Part shown: one piece after another, positions 24,759 to 34,560 of the stretch
Layout: the number at the start of each line of letters is the position of its first letter
Numbering within the stretch: the first letter of the stretch is position 1
Assembly: GCF_021532315.1 (NCBI RefSeq)
Contig: NZ_JAKGAO010000003.1
Coordinates: 124,001 to 188,000 of the forward strand
Direction: 5' to 3'
DNA length: 64,000 nt
Source: Paenibacillus tarimensis
GTDB lineage: Bacteria; Bacillota; Bacilli; Paenibacillales; Paenibacillaceae
Program-made: the position numbers and the translations under genes
The notes under the pieces: generated by a model
What the model was told of the DNA's origin: nothing
The model's input: the letters and a program-made list of their open reading frames with translations, nothing else
Databases searched by the model: none

Positions 24759-26705
24759 ATGAAAATATCTGGGGTAACGGTCAGACGCCGCTTGCTGTAT
24801 ATACTGCTGGGCGTCATTGCCGCTTTCATGGCATTGGTGTTTCGGCTGGGTTACGTGCAGCTGGGCATCGGCAAGGAGCTGTCAGAGAAGGCTGAGAATT
24901 CCTGGCGGAGGGAAATTCCATTCACCGCCAAGCGGGGAGAGATCCTTGACAGAAACGGTGTTCGACTGGCCTATAACATCAGCTCTCCGACTATTATGGC
25001 GATCCCGGTACAGGTGAAAGATGCCAAAACAACGGCTGCCAAGCTGGCCAAGGCGCTTAACCTGAAGGAAGAAACGGTATACGGGTTGATCACCAAGAAG
25101 GAGAGGATCGTCCGCATTCAGCCCGGGGGCCGAAAAATCTCGACGGAGAAAGCACAGGAAATCCGCGAGCTTGCGCTTCCGGGCATTGTTGTGGCGGAGG
25201 ATAACAAGCGATACAACCCTTATGGCAGCCTGGCGGCTCATATCCTGGGTTTCACCGGCATTGACAACCAGGGCTTGACTGGTGTTGAGCTTACTTATGA
25301 CAAGCGGCTGAGCGGCATGTCAGGCCACATCTCCTATCTGTCGGATGCCAAGGGCGATCTGATGCCCGGCTCTACGGACACCTACCAAAAGCCAAGGGAC
25401 GGCCTCAATCTGCAATTGACCATCGACAAGCAGGTCCAGACGATAATGGAACGTGAGCTTGATCAGGCTATGGTGCAGCATCAGCCGAAGCAGATCATTG
25501 CCATTGCGATGGACCCGGCAAACGGTGAAATATTGGGCATGGCCAGCAGACCAACCTATGAACCGGACAAATTCCGGGAGGTGCCTTCCGAAGTATATAA
25601 CCGGAACCTCCCCATCTGGATGACGTACGAGCCCGGGTCCACATTCAAAATTATTACACTGGCCGCTGCGCTCGAGGAGAAGAAGGTAGATCTGCACAAG
25701 GAGACGTTCTTCGACCCTGGAGCCATCGAGGTTGGCGGAGCAAGGCTGCGCTGCTGGAAGAAAGGCGGACATGGCAGCCAGACCTTCCTGCAGGTAGTGG
25801 AAAATTCATGCAACCCGGGTTTTGTTACACTAGGCCAGAGGTTGGGTAAAGAAAAGCTGTTTGAGTATATCAAAGGCTTCGGCTTCGGAACGAAGACGGG
25901 AATTGATCTGAAAGGCGAGGAGAACGGCATCCTGTTCAAGCTGGATCGAGTGGGGCCTGTCGAGCTGGCGACAACTTCCTTCGGCCAGGGCGTATCGGTT
26001 ACACCGATCCAGCAGGTGGCTGCCGTGTCGGCGGCTATTAATGGGGGCACACTCTACAAGCCTCATGTAGCCAAAGCATGGATCAACCCGGAGACCGGCA
26101 AGGTGGTCGATACGATTGAGCCGGAAGCTGTGCGGAAGGTAGTTTCTGAAGAGACATCGAAGCAGGTGCGGGAGGCGCTGGAGAGCGTGGTTGCCAAGGG
26201 AACCGGACGCAATGCATTTATAGACGGTTACCGGGTCGGCGGTAAAACAGGTACCGCCCAGAAGGTCATTAACGGCCGGTATTCGGCTGATGAGCATATT
26301 GTCTCATTTATCGGATTCGCGCCGGCAGATCATCCGAAGCTCGTCGTATATGTAGCTGTCGATGATCCCGAAGGCATTCAGTTCGGCGGAGTCGTAGCAG
26401 CGCCGATCGTCCGCAATATAATGGCGGATGCCCTGGTTGCGCTTGGCGTGGAGCCCCGCAAGGACCAGGTGGAGCGGGAATACAAATATGGCGAAACACC
26501 GGTTGTTGAGGTGCCGAATCTGGTTGGCAAGAGCGTGTCTGAGATATACGAGGACCTGAACATGAATTTTAACTTATCCTCAGCCGGCACGGGCAGCTAT
26601 GTGATCCGGCAGGCTCCCGCAGCAGGCGAACGGATGGAGCGCGGTTCCACAATCCGTATTTATTTGGGCGAAGAAGCGCCTGAAAATCATAAGCATGGAT
26701 CATAA
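24759..26705 (+). CDS. spoVD: Sporulation-specific penicillin-binding protein SpoVD
   Basis: A 648-residue class B PBP with the same layout as the preceding pbpB but a single C-terminal PASTA domain (about residues 585-640), the SpoVD hallmark. The motifs are SxxK in EPGSTFKI, SxN in VENSCNPG and KTG in GGKTGTAQ; RGEILDRNG marks the pedestal. SpoVD works with SpoVE to build the spore cortex. Two Cys, one next to the SxN motif (SCN) and one in LRCWKK, may be the pair kept reduced by StoA in B. subtilis. ATG 24759 has a strong GGAGGAGG site. Confidence 0.93.
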   Translation: MKISGVTVRRRLLYILLGVIAAFMALVFRLGYVQLGIGKELSEKAENSWRREIPFTAKRGEILDRNGVRLAYNISSPTIMAIPVQVKDAKTTAAKLAKALNLKEETVYGLITKKERIVRIQPGGRKISTEKAQEIRELALPGIVVAEDNKRYNPYGSLAAHILGFTGIDNQGLTGVELTYDKRLSGMSGHISYLSDAKGDLMPGSTDTYQKPRDGLNLQLTIDKQVQTIMERELDQAMVQHQPKQIIAIAMDPANGEILGMASRPTYEPDKFREVPSEVYNRNLPIWMTYEPGSTFKIITLAAALEEKKVDLHKETFFDPGAIEVGGARLRCWKKGGHGSQTFLQVVENSCNPGFVTLGQRLGKEKLFEYIKGFGFGTKTGIDLKGEENGILFKLDRVGPVELATTSFGQGVSVTPIQQVAAVSAAINGGTLYKPHVAKAWINPETGKVVDTIEPEAVRKVVSEETSKQVREALESVVAKGTGRNAFIDGYRVGGKTGTAQKVINGRYSADEHIVSFIGFAPADHPKLVVYVAVDDPEGIQFGGVVAAPIVRNIMADALVALGVEPRKDQVEREYKYGETPVVEVPNLVGKSVSEIYEDLNMNFNLSSAGTGSYVIRQAPAAGERMERGSTIRIYLGEEAPENHKHGS

Positions 26706-26750
26706 TGATACTAGAAGGTTCCGGGTGAACCATATAATGGAGGAATAGAT

Positions 26751-28235
26751 ATGCTGCTGAGTGAACTGGCGGGTCTCCTGCTAACTTCCCGGCTGGAAGG
26801 GGAAGACATTACGGTTACCGGACTGCAGACTGATTCACGTAAAGTCAAGCCGGGTAATCTGTTTATCTGCCTGCCGGGACATACCGTGGATGGTCACGAT
26901 TATGCCGGACAGGCGGTTGCCGGAGGAGCTTCTGCTCTTGTTGTAGAGAGGCTGCTGCCGCTTCAAGTGCCGCAGATTATCGTGAAGAGCTGCCGGCTTG
27001 CTATGGCTGCGATGGCGGACCGGTATTACGGGCATCCAAGCAGAGAGATGAAGGTAATCGGTGTAACCGGGACCAATGGCAAGACAACAACGACTTATCT
27101 GATCGAACGAATTATGCAGGGAGCAGGCCGCAAGGCCGGGGTGATAGGAACAATTGAGCGCCGCTTCGGAGGCAAATCATACCCGATGTCGGGAACGACG
27201 CCTGAAGCCCTTGAGCTGCAGGAGTATCTGGCCGAGATGGCTGATGAAGGTACGGAATACTGTGCGATAGAGGTTTCCTCCCATGCCCTTGAGCAGGGAC
27301 GGGTAAAGGGCTGCCGCTTCAAGACGGCGGTGTTTACGAATCTGACGCAGGATCATCTTGATTACCACGGAACGATGGACCGGTATGCTGCAGCGAAGGA
27401 GCTGCTGTTTGCCCGGCTCGGCAATACATTCGGGGCTAGCCCGGACGAACGGGTTACAGCGGTGCTTAATGCGGATGATGAAGCTTCGGCAGCTTACGCC
27501 CGGGCTGCTGCTGTCGAGGTGATTACCTACGGAGTCGATAGGGAAGCGGATGTTCGAGCGGTTAATATCCGCATTACGGCTCAGGGAACGTCTTTTCATG
27601 TGCGTACCTTCAAGGGAGAGACGGATATAACCCTGCAGATGGTCGGCAAGTTTAATGTCTATAATGCACTCGCCGCTTTGGCTGCTGCCCTTGCGGAGGG
27701 GATTTCATTGGAAGAAGCCAAGGCTAGTCTGGAGGCTATACCCGGTGTTCCGGGGCGTGTGGAGGCGGTTCAGGCCGGCCAGGACTTTGCGGTCATTGTA
27801 GACTACGCGCATACGCCGGACGGTCTGGAGAATGTACTTAAGGCAGTCCGAGAATTTGCGGAGCGCAAGGTCATATGTGTGTTTGGCTGCGGGGGTGACC
27901 GTGACCGTACCAAACGGCCGATCATGGGGAAGATTGCGGCAGACTATGCTGATTACGTCATCGTGACGTCGGATAATCCGCGCACCGAGGACCCGCAGAC
28001 GATTCTGGCTGATATTGAAGCGGGGCTTGCGGAAAAGGGCGTCTCTGCTGACCGCTACATCATGGAGATAGACCGGCGTGCAGCGATTCAAAAAGCGGTT
28101 GAAATGGCAAGCTCTGACGATGTAGTATTGATTGCGGGGAAAGGCCATGAAACCTATCAGATTGTCGGCAAGGAAGTTCTTGACTTCGATGACCGGCAGG
28201 AGGCCAAGGAAGCGATAAGGAGATTACATCCGTGA
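26751..28235 (+). CDS. murE: UDP-MurNAc-tripeptide ligase MurE (meso-DAP adding)
   Basis: A 494-residue Mur ligase. The ATP-binding loop GVTGTNGKTTTT is near residue 105. The specificity motif DNPRTEDP near residue 408 is the form that selects meso-diaminopimelate rather than lysine, so the wall is meso-DAP type. HxLDYHGTM and GGDRDRTKRP are further Mur signatures. It adds the third residue of the stem peptide. The murF start overlaps its stop by four bases. The dapL gene about 26 kb away offers one source of the substrate's precursor. Confidence 0.95.
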   Translation: MLLSELAGLLLTSRLEGEDITVTGLQTDSRKVKPGNLFICLPGHTVDGHDYAGQAVAGGASALVVERLLPLQVPQIIVKSCRLAMAAMADRYYGHPSREMKVIGVTGTNGKTTTTYLIERIMQGAGRKAGVIGTIERRFGGKSYPMSGTTPEALELQEYLAEMADEGTEYCAIEVSSHALEQGRVKGCRFKTAVFTNLTQDHLDYHGTMDRYAAAKELLFARLGNTFGASPDERVTAVLNADDEASAAYARAAAVEVITYGVDREADVRAVNIRITAQGTSFHVRTFKGETDITLQMVGKFNVYNALAALAAALAEGISLEEAKASLEAIPGVPGRVEAVQAGQDFAVIVDYAHTPDGLENVLKAVREFAERKVICVFGCGGDRDRTKRPIMGKIAADYADYVIVTSDNPRTEDPQTILADIEAGLAEKGVSADRYIMEIDRRAAIQKAVEMASSDDVVLIAGKGHETYQIVGKEVLDFDDRQEAKEAIRRLHP

Positions 28236-29653
28236 TTAATCGAACGTTTACTGAGCTGGCAAGCATGTGCGGAGGTACGCTCAACGAGGCGGCGAAGAAG
28301 AGAGGCGGCGATCGGTTCTGCGGGACAACGACCGATTCGCGCAGAGCGACTGAAGGCCAATTGTTTATTCCGCTTGCAGGAGAACGGTTTGACGGTCATC
28401 AATATACTGCTGATTGCTTTGACAGAGGAATTGCTATCGCGTTCTGGCAGCAGGACAGGTTGGTGCCGGAAGAACTCAGTTCCAGGCCCCTTGTCTTCGT
28501 GCCGGACACGCTGGCTGCACTGCAAAAGCTGGCATCCTCATACCGCCGGCAGCTCCCTGTAAGAATTATTGGCATTACGGGAAGCAACGGCAAGACCACA
28601 ACAAAGGATTTGGTAGCGGCTGTGCTTGCGGTCCGCTTCCGTGTACATAAAACCGAGGGCAATCTTAACAATCATATCGGACTCCCGCTTACCATTCTGG
28701 CAATGGATGAGAATGTGGAATACGCTGTGCTGGAGATGGGGATGAGCGGCTTTGGCGAAATCAGCCTGCTGACCCGTATTGCGGAGCCTCAGATTGCCAT
28801 GATCACCAACATTGGAGATGCACATCTGCTGCAGCTCGGATCGCGGGAAGGCATCGCTAAGGCGAAGCTGGAGATCGCAGAAGGTGTAACACCCGGCGGC
28901 GTCCTGCTGATCAATGGCGATGAGCCGCTGCTAACCGGGCCAACCGGGCAGGCTGCGCTGGCCTCGATGGCTGAAGATGTTAAGGTACAGACCTTCGGCT
29001 TCACTGAGAGCTGCGACTGGCGGGCGGAACCGGTAAGCATTGACGTCCAGTCATCTGCATTCCGGCTATACCCGGCATTAAATAGTACGGCGGACACAAT
29101 GCTGCTGGAGCTGCCGGTTCCCGGCCGTCACAATATTTCCAATGCAGCGGCGGCTGCAGCAGCAGGGCGCCTTTGCGGCCTGACCGAAGAGCAGATTGCC
29201 GAGGGGATGGCGGGGACGCGTCTGACTGGCATGAGAATCGAATCGCTGCGGGCTTTTAACGGAGCAACCCTTCTCAACGACGCGTACAATGCCAATCCTA
29301 CTGCAGTTCGTGCCGCCATCAGCCTTGTCAGCGAGCTGACAGGCTTCAGCCGCAAGTGGCTTGTGCTGGCGGATATGCTGGAGCTTGGACCGGAGGAGCA
29401 GAAGCTGCATTATGAGATCGGCGCTATGCTGAGGCCGGGGTCGGTGGATCGGCTGCTTACGTACGGTCCGCTGTCTTGGCATACGGCTGAAGGGGCGAAG
29501 CAGCATTTGGGCGAAGAGAATGTCAGGCATTTTGAAGATAAAGCTGCGCTTAATGCTTATTTGCGGGAACATCTGGCAACAGAGGATCTTGTGCTTGTTA
29601 AGGGCTCACGGGGCATGCGCATGGAAGAAACCGTTCAGGCATTAGAGCGGTGA
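28232..29653 (+). CDS. murF: UDP-MurNAc-pentapeptide synthetase MurF
   Basis: A 473-residue Mur ligase that adds D-Ala-D-Ala. The P-loop GITGSNGKTTTK is near residue 112. The GNLNNHIGLPLT motif and the DAYNANPTA stretch in the C-terminal domain are characteristic of MurF. It starts at GTG 28232 overlapping the murE stop, indicating coupling. In B. subtilis murF lies outside the dcw cluster, next to ddl, so its presence here follows the ancestral order. Confidence 0.95.
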   Translation: MINRTFTELASMCGGTLNEAAKKRGGDRFCGTTTDSRRATEGQLFIPLAGERFDGHQYTADCFDRGIAIAFWQQDRLVPEELSSRPLVFVPDTLAALQKLASSYRRQLPVRIIGITGSNGKTTTKDLVAAVLAVRFRVHKTEGNLNNHIGLPLTILAMDENVEYAVLEMGMSGFGEISLLTRIAEPQIAMITNIGDAHLLQLGSREGIAKAKLEIAEGVTPGGVLLINGDEPLLTGPTGQAALASMAEDVKVQTFGFTESCDWRAEPVSIDVQSSAFRLYPALNSTADTMLLELPVPGRHNISNAAAAAAAGRLCGLTEEQIAEGMAGTRLTGMRIESLRAFNGATLLNDAYNANPTAVRAAISLVSELTGFSRKWLVLADMLELGPEEQKLHYEIGAMLRPGSVDRLLTYGPLSWHTAEGAKQHLGEENVRHFEDKAALNAYLREHLATEDLVLVKGSRGMRMEETVQALER

Positions 29654-29667
29654 CAGGGGGAGTCGTC

Positions 29668-30630
29668 TTGGACATAAAGGTCATATTATTTGCGCTCGGT
29701 GCATCTTTTCTGCTAGCGGTTGTTCTCGGGCCTTTATTTATTCCGCTGCTGCGGAGAATGAAGTTTGGCCAGCAGATCCGCAGTGACGGGCCGCAGAGCC
29801 ACTTGAAGAAGAAGGGTACTCCGACAATGGGCGGCATTATCATTATGCTGGCCATGGTCATTTCGTTTCTAAAGTTTGCAGACCACACCATGGATTTCTG
29901 GGTGCTGATCACCGCTTCACTCGGTTTTGGCTTGATAGGCTTTCTGGATGATTATATCAAGATCGCCTTCAAGCGGTCGCTTGGGCTAACGGCCAAGCAG
30001 AAGCTGTTTGGACAGCTGCTCTTCTCCGTTATCATGTGCGTCCTTCTGTATCAGATGGAGCACAGCACGGCTATAGCCGTGCCAGGGACGGATTTGAGCT
30101 TCGATCTGCAGTGGTTCTACTATATTTTTGTTGTAATTATTCTATTTGCGACGAGCAATGCCGTTAACTTTACCGATGGTGTCGACGGCCTGCTGTCGGG
30201 GACGAGCGCTGTCGCATTCGGAGCCTTCATCCTGATTGCGCTGCAAACAGCGGAATATGAATCGGTTGTCTTCTCGGCCGCCATGATCGGCGCTGTGCTG
30301 GGCTTCCTGGTTTATAATGCACATCCGGCCAAGGTGTTCATGGGGGATACAGGCTCGCTTGGCATCGGGGGAGGTCTTGCGGCGGTTGCGATTCTGACCA
30401 AGACAGAGCTGCTGCTGATCGTAATCGGCGGTGTCTTCGTACTGGAGATGCTCTCCGTTATACTGCAGGTCGGATCCTTCAAGCTGCGGGGCAAACGAAT
30501 TTTCAAGATGAGCCCGATTCATCATCACTTTGAGCTGTCGGGCTGGTCGGAGTGGAAGGTTGTGACCTCATTCTGGGCGGTCGGCATTCTCTTCGCGGCA
30601 GCCGGGCTTGCACTCTACCGCTTCATGTAA
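29668..30630 (+). CDS. mraY: Phospho-MurNAc-pentapeptide transferase MraY
   Basis: A 320-residue integral membrane enzyme with ten predicted helices that makes lipid I on undecaprenyl phosphate. Key stretches are GTPTMGG near residue 45, GFLDDYIK near residue 93, NFTDGVDGL near residue 167, NAHPAKVFMGDTGSL, and the HHHFEL motif near residue 290. TTG 29668 is the likely start, five bases after AGGGGGAG, giving the usual N-terminal length. The GTG at 29650, overlapping the murF stop, lies upstream of that site. Confidence 0.95.
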   Translation: MDIKVILFALGASFLLAVVLGPLFIPLLRRMKFGQQIRSDGPQSHLKKKGTPTMGGIIIMLAMVISFLKFADHTMDFWVLITASLGFGLIGFLDDYIKIAFKRSLGLTAKQKLFGQLLFSVIMCVLLYQMEHSTAIAVPGTDLSFDLQWFYYIFVVIILFATSNAVNFTDGVDGLLSGTSAVAFGAFILIALQTAEYESVVFSAAMIGAVLGFLVYNAHPAKVFMGDTGSLGIGGGLAAVAILTKTELLLIVIGGVFVLEMLSVILQVGSFKLRGKRIFKMSPIHHHFELSGWSEWKVVTSFWAVGILFAAAGLALYRFM

Positions 30631-30713
30631 AGCGGCACGGCGAATGGCATCCTGTCCGCCGAATCTATCACAGTCAGCAGCCTTGCTGCTTTCCAACACG
30701 AAGGAGTGTCACC

Positions 30714-32141
30714 ATGAATCATCCGCTAACCTATCGCGGCCGGCGCGTTGTCGTGCTTGGTCTTGCCAAGAGCGGCGTCAGCGTCGCCAAAGTGTTTCAC
30801 TCATACGGGGCAAACGTCGTCGTCAATGACCAAAAAGAGCGGGAAAAGTGTCCCGAAGCATCTGAATTGGATGCTTTGGGTATTTCTGTCATCTGCGGCG
30901 GTCATCCAGAAGATCTGATTACAGAGGATACAGCGCTGCTCATTAAGAACCCGGGCATTCCTTATCATGTCGGACCCGTACGGACTGCGGAAGCACTGGG
31001 GATAGAGATTGTGACTGAGGTGGAGGTTGCCTACTGGCTCTCTCCAGCGCCAATCCTCGGCATTACCGGTTCGAACGGCAAAACGACAACCACGACCTGG
31101 ACCGGCAAGCTGCTCGAGGCGGCTGGCATGCTGCCGATAATAGCCGGCAACATTGGGCGTCCGTTATGTGAAGCTGCTGAGGAAGCGACAGCTGAACAGT
31201 GGCTTGTGGCCGAGCTAAGCAGCTTTCAGTTAAAGGGGACCTCCGAATTCAGACCGCGGGTAGCCGTTCTGCTCAACCTTGCGGAAACCCATCTTGATTA
31301 TCACGGGGACATGGACGATTATGTAGCATCCAAGGCCAGGTTGTTTGCGAATCAGACTGCTGAGGACACTGCCGTATTGAACTGGGATGACCCGGTATGC
31401 CGCCGGCTTGCGGATATGCTCCAGGCTAGATTGCTTCCTTTCGCCGCTTATCAGAGGCTGGATTCGGGAGTCTATATGGAGCCTCCTTATCCGCCTGCCG
31501 GAGAGGAAGACACCAATTCGGATACCAGGCAGATTGTCTGGAAGTCGGATAAAGGCGTGATTCCAATAGCGGCCGCTGCTGAGCTGGGGATTCCAGGGAG
31601 GCATAACGCGGCTAATGCGCTTGCAGCTGCCGCAGCCGTTCTGGCGGCGGGAGCGGATCCGAAGCTGCTGGCCGAGCCGCTTCGGAATTTCCGCGGTGTA
31701 GAGCACAGACTGGAATTTGTCGGTTCGTTCCATGGCGTGGCTTATTACAATGATTCAAAAGCGACGAATCCGACCGCAACAACGATGTCCGTAGGTTCTC
31801 TGAAGGAGCCGATCGTGCTGATAGCGGGCGGACTGGACCGCGGCTCGGATTATATGGATCTGCTGCCGCTGTTCAAGAGCCGGGTCCGGGCGGTAGTGGC
31901 AATCGGGCAAACGAGGGAGAAGATCAGCCGGGTTGCGGAGCTTGCAGGTTTAACGGCGGTGGTAACGGTCGATCCTTTGGAGGATGCCGAAACCACACTC
32001 CGCCACGCGGTTCGTGAAGCAGCCGCGCTTGCGCGCCCTGGGGATGCCGTATTATTGTCTCCTGCCTGCGCGAGCTGGGATATGTTCCAATCTTACGAGC
32101 AGCGGGGGCGAATTTTTAAGGAATCGGCGCATACCTTGTAA
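30714..32141 (+). CDS. murD: UDP-MurNAc-L-alanine:D-glutamate ligase MurD
   Basis: A 475-residue Mur ligase that adds D-glutamate. An N-terminal Rossmann strand (VVVLGLAKSG) binds the UDP moiety, the P-loop is GITGSNGKTTTT near residue 119, and ETHLDYHG and YYNDSKATNPTAT follow. The C-terminus LSPACASWDMF is the family signature. ATG 30714 follows GAAGGAG; a longer open frame to 30552 runs back into mraY without a site. A sigma-E-like promoter for spoVE may lie in its last codons. Confidence 0.96.
   Translation: MNHPLTYRGRRVVVLGLAKSGVSVAKVFHSYGANVVVNDQKEREKCPEASELDALGISVICGGHPEDLITEDTALLIKNPGIPYHVGPVRTAEALGIEIVTEVEVAYWLSPAPILGITGSNGKTTTTTWTGKLLEAAGMLPIIAGNIGRPLCEAAEEATAEQWLVAELSSFQLKGTSEFRPRVAVLLNLAETHLDYHGDMDDYVASKARLFANQTAEDTAVLNWDDPVCRRLADMLQARLLPFAAYQRLDSGVYMEPPYPPAGEEDTNSDTRQIVWKSDKGVIPIAAAAELGIPGRHNAANALAAAAAVLAAGADPKLLAEPLRNFRGVEHRLEFVGSFHGVAYYNDSKATNPTATTMSVGSLKEPIVLIAGGLDRGSDYMDLLPLFKSRVRAVVAIGQTREKISRVAELAGLTAVVTVDPLEDAETTLRHAVREAAALARPGDAVLLSPACASWDMFQSYEQRGRIFKESAHTL
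32110..32137 (+). promoter_or_regulatory. Weak sigma-E-like promoter for spoVE
   Basis: GAATTTT (32110-32116), 13 bases, CATACCTT (32130-32137), inside the end of murD. Each box has one mismatch and the spacer is a base short. B. subtilis spoVE also has a sigma-E promoter in this position. Confidence 0.35.
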
Positions 32142-32185
32142 TAGAGGGCTTGTCCCTACTATTCATAGCAAGAGGTGTCGCTTAG

Positions 32186-33283
32186 ATGACGAAAGCCCGC
32201 AAGGCCCCGGATATCTGGATGATTGCCGCCATTGCCTTCATATTGACAATGGGTATTGTCATGGTATACAGCGCAAGTGCCGTACTCGCGTTTCATGACT
32301 TTGGTGACTCTTATTATTATGTTAAGCGGCAGTTGCTGTTCGCGGCGCTAGGAATCGGCGCGATGATCTTCACCGCCAATACAGATTACTGGGTGTGGCG
32401 CAGAATGGGGCTTGCCGCACTGCTTGTCTGTTTCGGCTTGCTGCTCCTCGTGCTTATTCCCGGCGTCGGCGTCGTGCGCGGCGGGGCGCGCAGCTGGCTT
32501 GGCATCAGCTCCTTCGGGATTCAGCCGTCCGAGTTTATGAAGCTGGCAATGGTAATCTTCCTGGCCAAGTATTTGTCTGATAAACAGCAGACGATTGTTC
32601 ATTTTACCAAAGGCCTGCTGCCGCCGCTCGGCATCATGGGTGCAGCGTTCGGGCTCATTATGCTTCAGCCTGATCTCGGCAGCGGGGCGGTTATGATGGG
32701 AGCGGCATTGCTGGTTATATATACGGCGGGTGCCCGTCTCAAGCATCTGATGTCGCTGGCACTCGTCGGGGTCGCCGGGCTCGTCGGCCTGATTATTGCT
32801 GCTCCTTACCGGATGCAGCGTATTACAGCCTTTCTGGATCCCTGGCAGGACCCGCTCGGAGCGGGCTATCAATCGATCCAGTCGCTGTATGCAATAGGTC
32901 CGGGCGGGCTGGTTGGACTCGGGCTCGGCATGAGCCGGCAAAAGTATAACTATCTACCTGAGCCGCAGACCGATTTTATCTTCTCCATCCTCTCTGAGGA
33001 GCTGGGATTCATTGGCGGCTCAGCCTTGATTATCTTATTCCTTATCCTTGTATGGCGAGGCATGCGGACTGCTATAATGGCTCCCGACTTGTTCGGCAGC
33101 CTGCTGGCTATCGGTATTATTGGCATTGTGGCCGTACAGGTTTTTATCAATATTGGCGTTGTTATCGGCATGATGCCTGTAACGGGCATCACACTGCCGC
33201 TTGTCAGCTATGGGGGCTCATCGCTAACCCTGCTGCTCACAGCGCTTGGCATCTTAATTAATATATCCCGATATTCGAGGTGA
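32186..33283 (+). CDS. spoVE: SEDS peptidoglycan glycosyltransferase SpoVE/FtsW
   Basis: A 365-residue polytopic SEDS protein with about ten helices. Signatures are MVYSAS near the N-terminus, ARSWLGI, QPSEFMKLA and QPDLGSGAVM. GLGMSRQKYNYLPEPQTDFIFSI-like and GMMPVTGITLPLVSYGGSS stretches follow. It polymerises lipid II with its PBP partner. Position after murD in a spore former matches spoVE, which pairs with SpoVD, but FtsW and SpoVE cannot be told apart reliably from sequence; it could also serve vegetative division. murG follows at once. Confidence 0.9.
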   Translation: MTKARKAPDIWMIAAIAFILTMGIVMVYSASAVLAFHDFGDSYYYVKRQLLFAALGIGAMIFTANTDYWVWRRMGLAALLVCFGLLLLVLIPGVGVVRGGARSWLGISSFGIQPSEFMKLAMVIFLAKYLSDKQQTIVHFTKGLLPPLGIMGAAFGLIMLQPDLGSGAVMMGAALLVIYTAGARLKHLMSLALVGVAGLVGLIIAAPYRMQRITAFLDPWQDPLGAGYQSIQSLYAIGPGGLVGLGLGMSRQKYNYLPEPQTDFIFSILSEELGFIGGSALIILFLILVWRGMRTAIMAPDLFGSLLAIGIIGIVAVQVFINIGVVIGMMPVTGITLPLVSYGGSSLTLLLTALGILINISRYSR

Positions 33284-33288
33284 GCCAG

Positions 33289-34398
33289 ATGAAAGTTGTA
33301 TTGACCGGAGGCGGCACAGGCGGGCACATCTATCCTGCAGTGGCTATCGGAAGACAGCTGCAGCGTGAAGAGCCGGACACTGAGCTGCTGTATATCGGGA
33401 CCGGGCGCGGTCTGGAAAGCCGGATCGTGCCGGAGCTCGGGATACCGTTCGAATCGGTAGACATAACCGGCTTCAGACGCAAGCTTTCGCTGGAGAATAT
33501 AAAGACAGTTATCCGGTTTGTGAAGGGTGTCAAGCGGGCCAAAGGCCTGCTTCGGCGCTTCAGGCCCGATGTGGTAATCGGCACGGGAGGATATGTATGC
33601 GGACCTGTCGTGTATGCGGCAGCGAAGCTTGGTATACCGACAGTAATTCATGAGCAGAATGTTGACCCGGGCCTGACCAATAAATTTCTCAGCCGCTACG
33701 CGGACACGGTTGCCGTCAGCTTCAAGGAGTCAATTGGCCGTTTCGGCAGCCACAGCAAGGTTATTCATACTGGAAATCCCTGCGCAACAAATGTGCTGCA
33801 TGCCGATAAAGCGAAAGGCTTTGCATCACTCGGGATCCCGGCGGGAAGCCGCATTGTGCTGTTTGTCGGCGGCAGCCGGGGTGCGAAGGCCTTTAATGAC
33901 GCGATGGTGGAAATGGCACCGCAACTGGACGACATACCGGGCGTCCAGTTTGTGTTTGTTACAGGGGAAACCTATTATGAGAAAACCCGGGAGCAGGTAG
34001 CTTCCCTGAAGGGCGGATCACTATCGAGACTGCATATTGTGCCTTATCTCAACAATATGGCGGAGGTGCTTGCGGCTACCTCGCTGGTCGTCAGCCGTTC
34101 AGGCGCTTCCTCACTAGCGGAAATTACGGCCCTCGGGATTCCGTCCATTCTGATTCCTTCACCTAATGTGACGGGGAATCACCAGGAGCCTAATGCAAGA
34201 AGTCTGGCGGATGCCGGCGCGGCCGTCATGATTTTGGAACGCGATCTCACAGGGCAAAAGCTGCTTAAAGAGATTGGTGCCATTGTCAGCAAGGAAGACA
34301 GGCTGCGTGCTATGGGGGAAGCGGCACGCAAGCTGGGCATGCCGCAGTCCGCGAATGTTATAGCCTCCGAGATAAAGACGCTGATCAAGCGCAAATAA
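33289..34398 (+). CDS. murG: UDP-GlcNAc:lipid I N-acetylglucosaminyltransferase MurG
   Basis: A 369-residue GT-B enzyme that turns lipid I into lipid II at the inner membrane face. Visible are the glycine-rich N-terminal loop GGGTGGHIYPA (residues 7-17), GTGGYVCGP near residue 100, the HEQN acceptor motif, GGSRGA near residue 190, SRSGASSLAE and the GNHQEPNAR donor motif. ATG 33289 follows GAGGTGA, which overlaps the spoVE stop; GTG 33280 is within that site. Confidence 0.96.
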   Translation: MKVVLTGGGTGGHIYPAVAIGRQLQREEPDTELLYIGTGRGLESRIVPELGIPFESVDITGFRRKLSLENIKTVIRFVKGVKRAKGLLRRFRPDVVIGTGGYVCGPVVYAAAKLGIPTVIHEQNVDPGLTNKFLSRYADTVAVSFKESIGRFGSHSKVIHTGNPCATNVLHADKAKGFASLGIPAGSRIVLFVGGSRGAKAFNDAMVEMAPQLDDIPGVQFVFVTGETYYEKTREQVASLKGGSLSRLHIVPYLNNMAEVLAATSLVVSRSGASSLAEITALGIPSILIPSPNVTGNHQEPNARSLADAGAAVMILERDLTGQKLLKEIGAIVSKEDRLRAMGEAARKLGMPQSANVIASEIKTLIKRK

Positions 34399-34428
34399 GA
34401 GGACTGTCCTGGGCGATTGTCACACTCC

Positions 34429-34467
34429 CTGTCATACGGGCATAAAATACCGTATAACTCGTGACAG
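34429..34467 (+). other. Stem-loop in the murG-murB gap
   Basis: CTGTCA pairs with TGACAG and TACGG with CCGTA, with a 6-base bulge on the 3' side and an AT-rich loop. CATAAAAT at 34441-34448 with TCACACT 14 bases upstream resembles a weak sigma-E promoter for murB. Nothing else is seen in this 162-base gap. Confidence 0.4.
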
Positions 34468-34560
34468 CCGCCTGACGGCGAACGGTTTCCGCGCCTGAAC
34501 AGCCGGACGGAAGAGGCGCTCGGCCCATTCCGCTCAATTCAAGCACAAGGAGGATCGACC

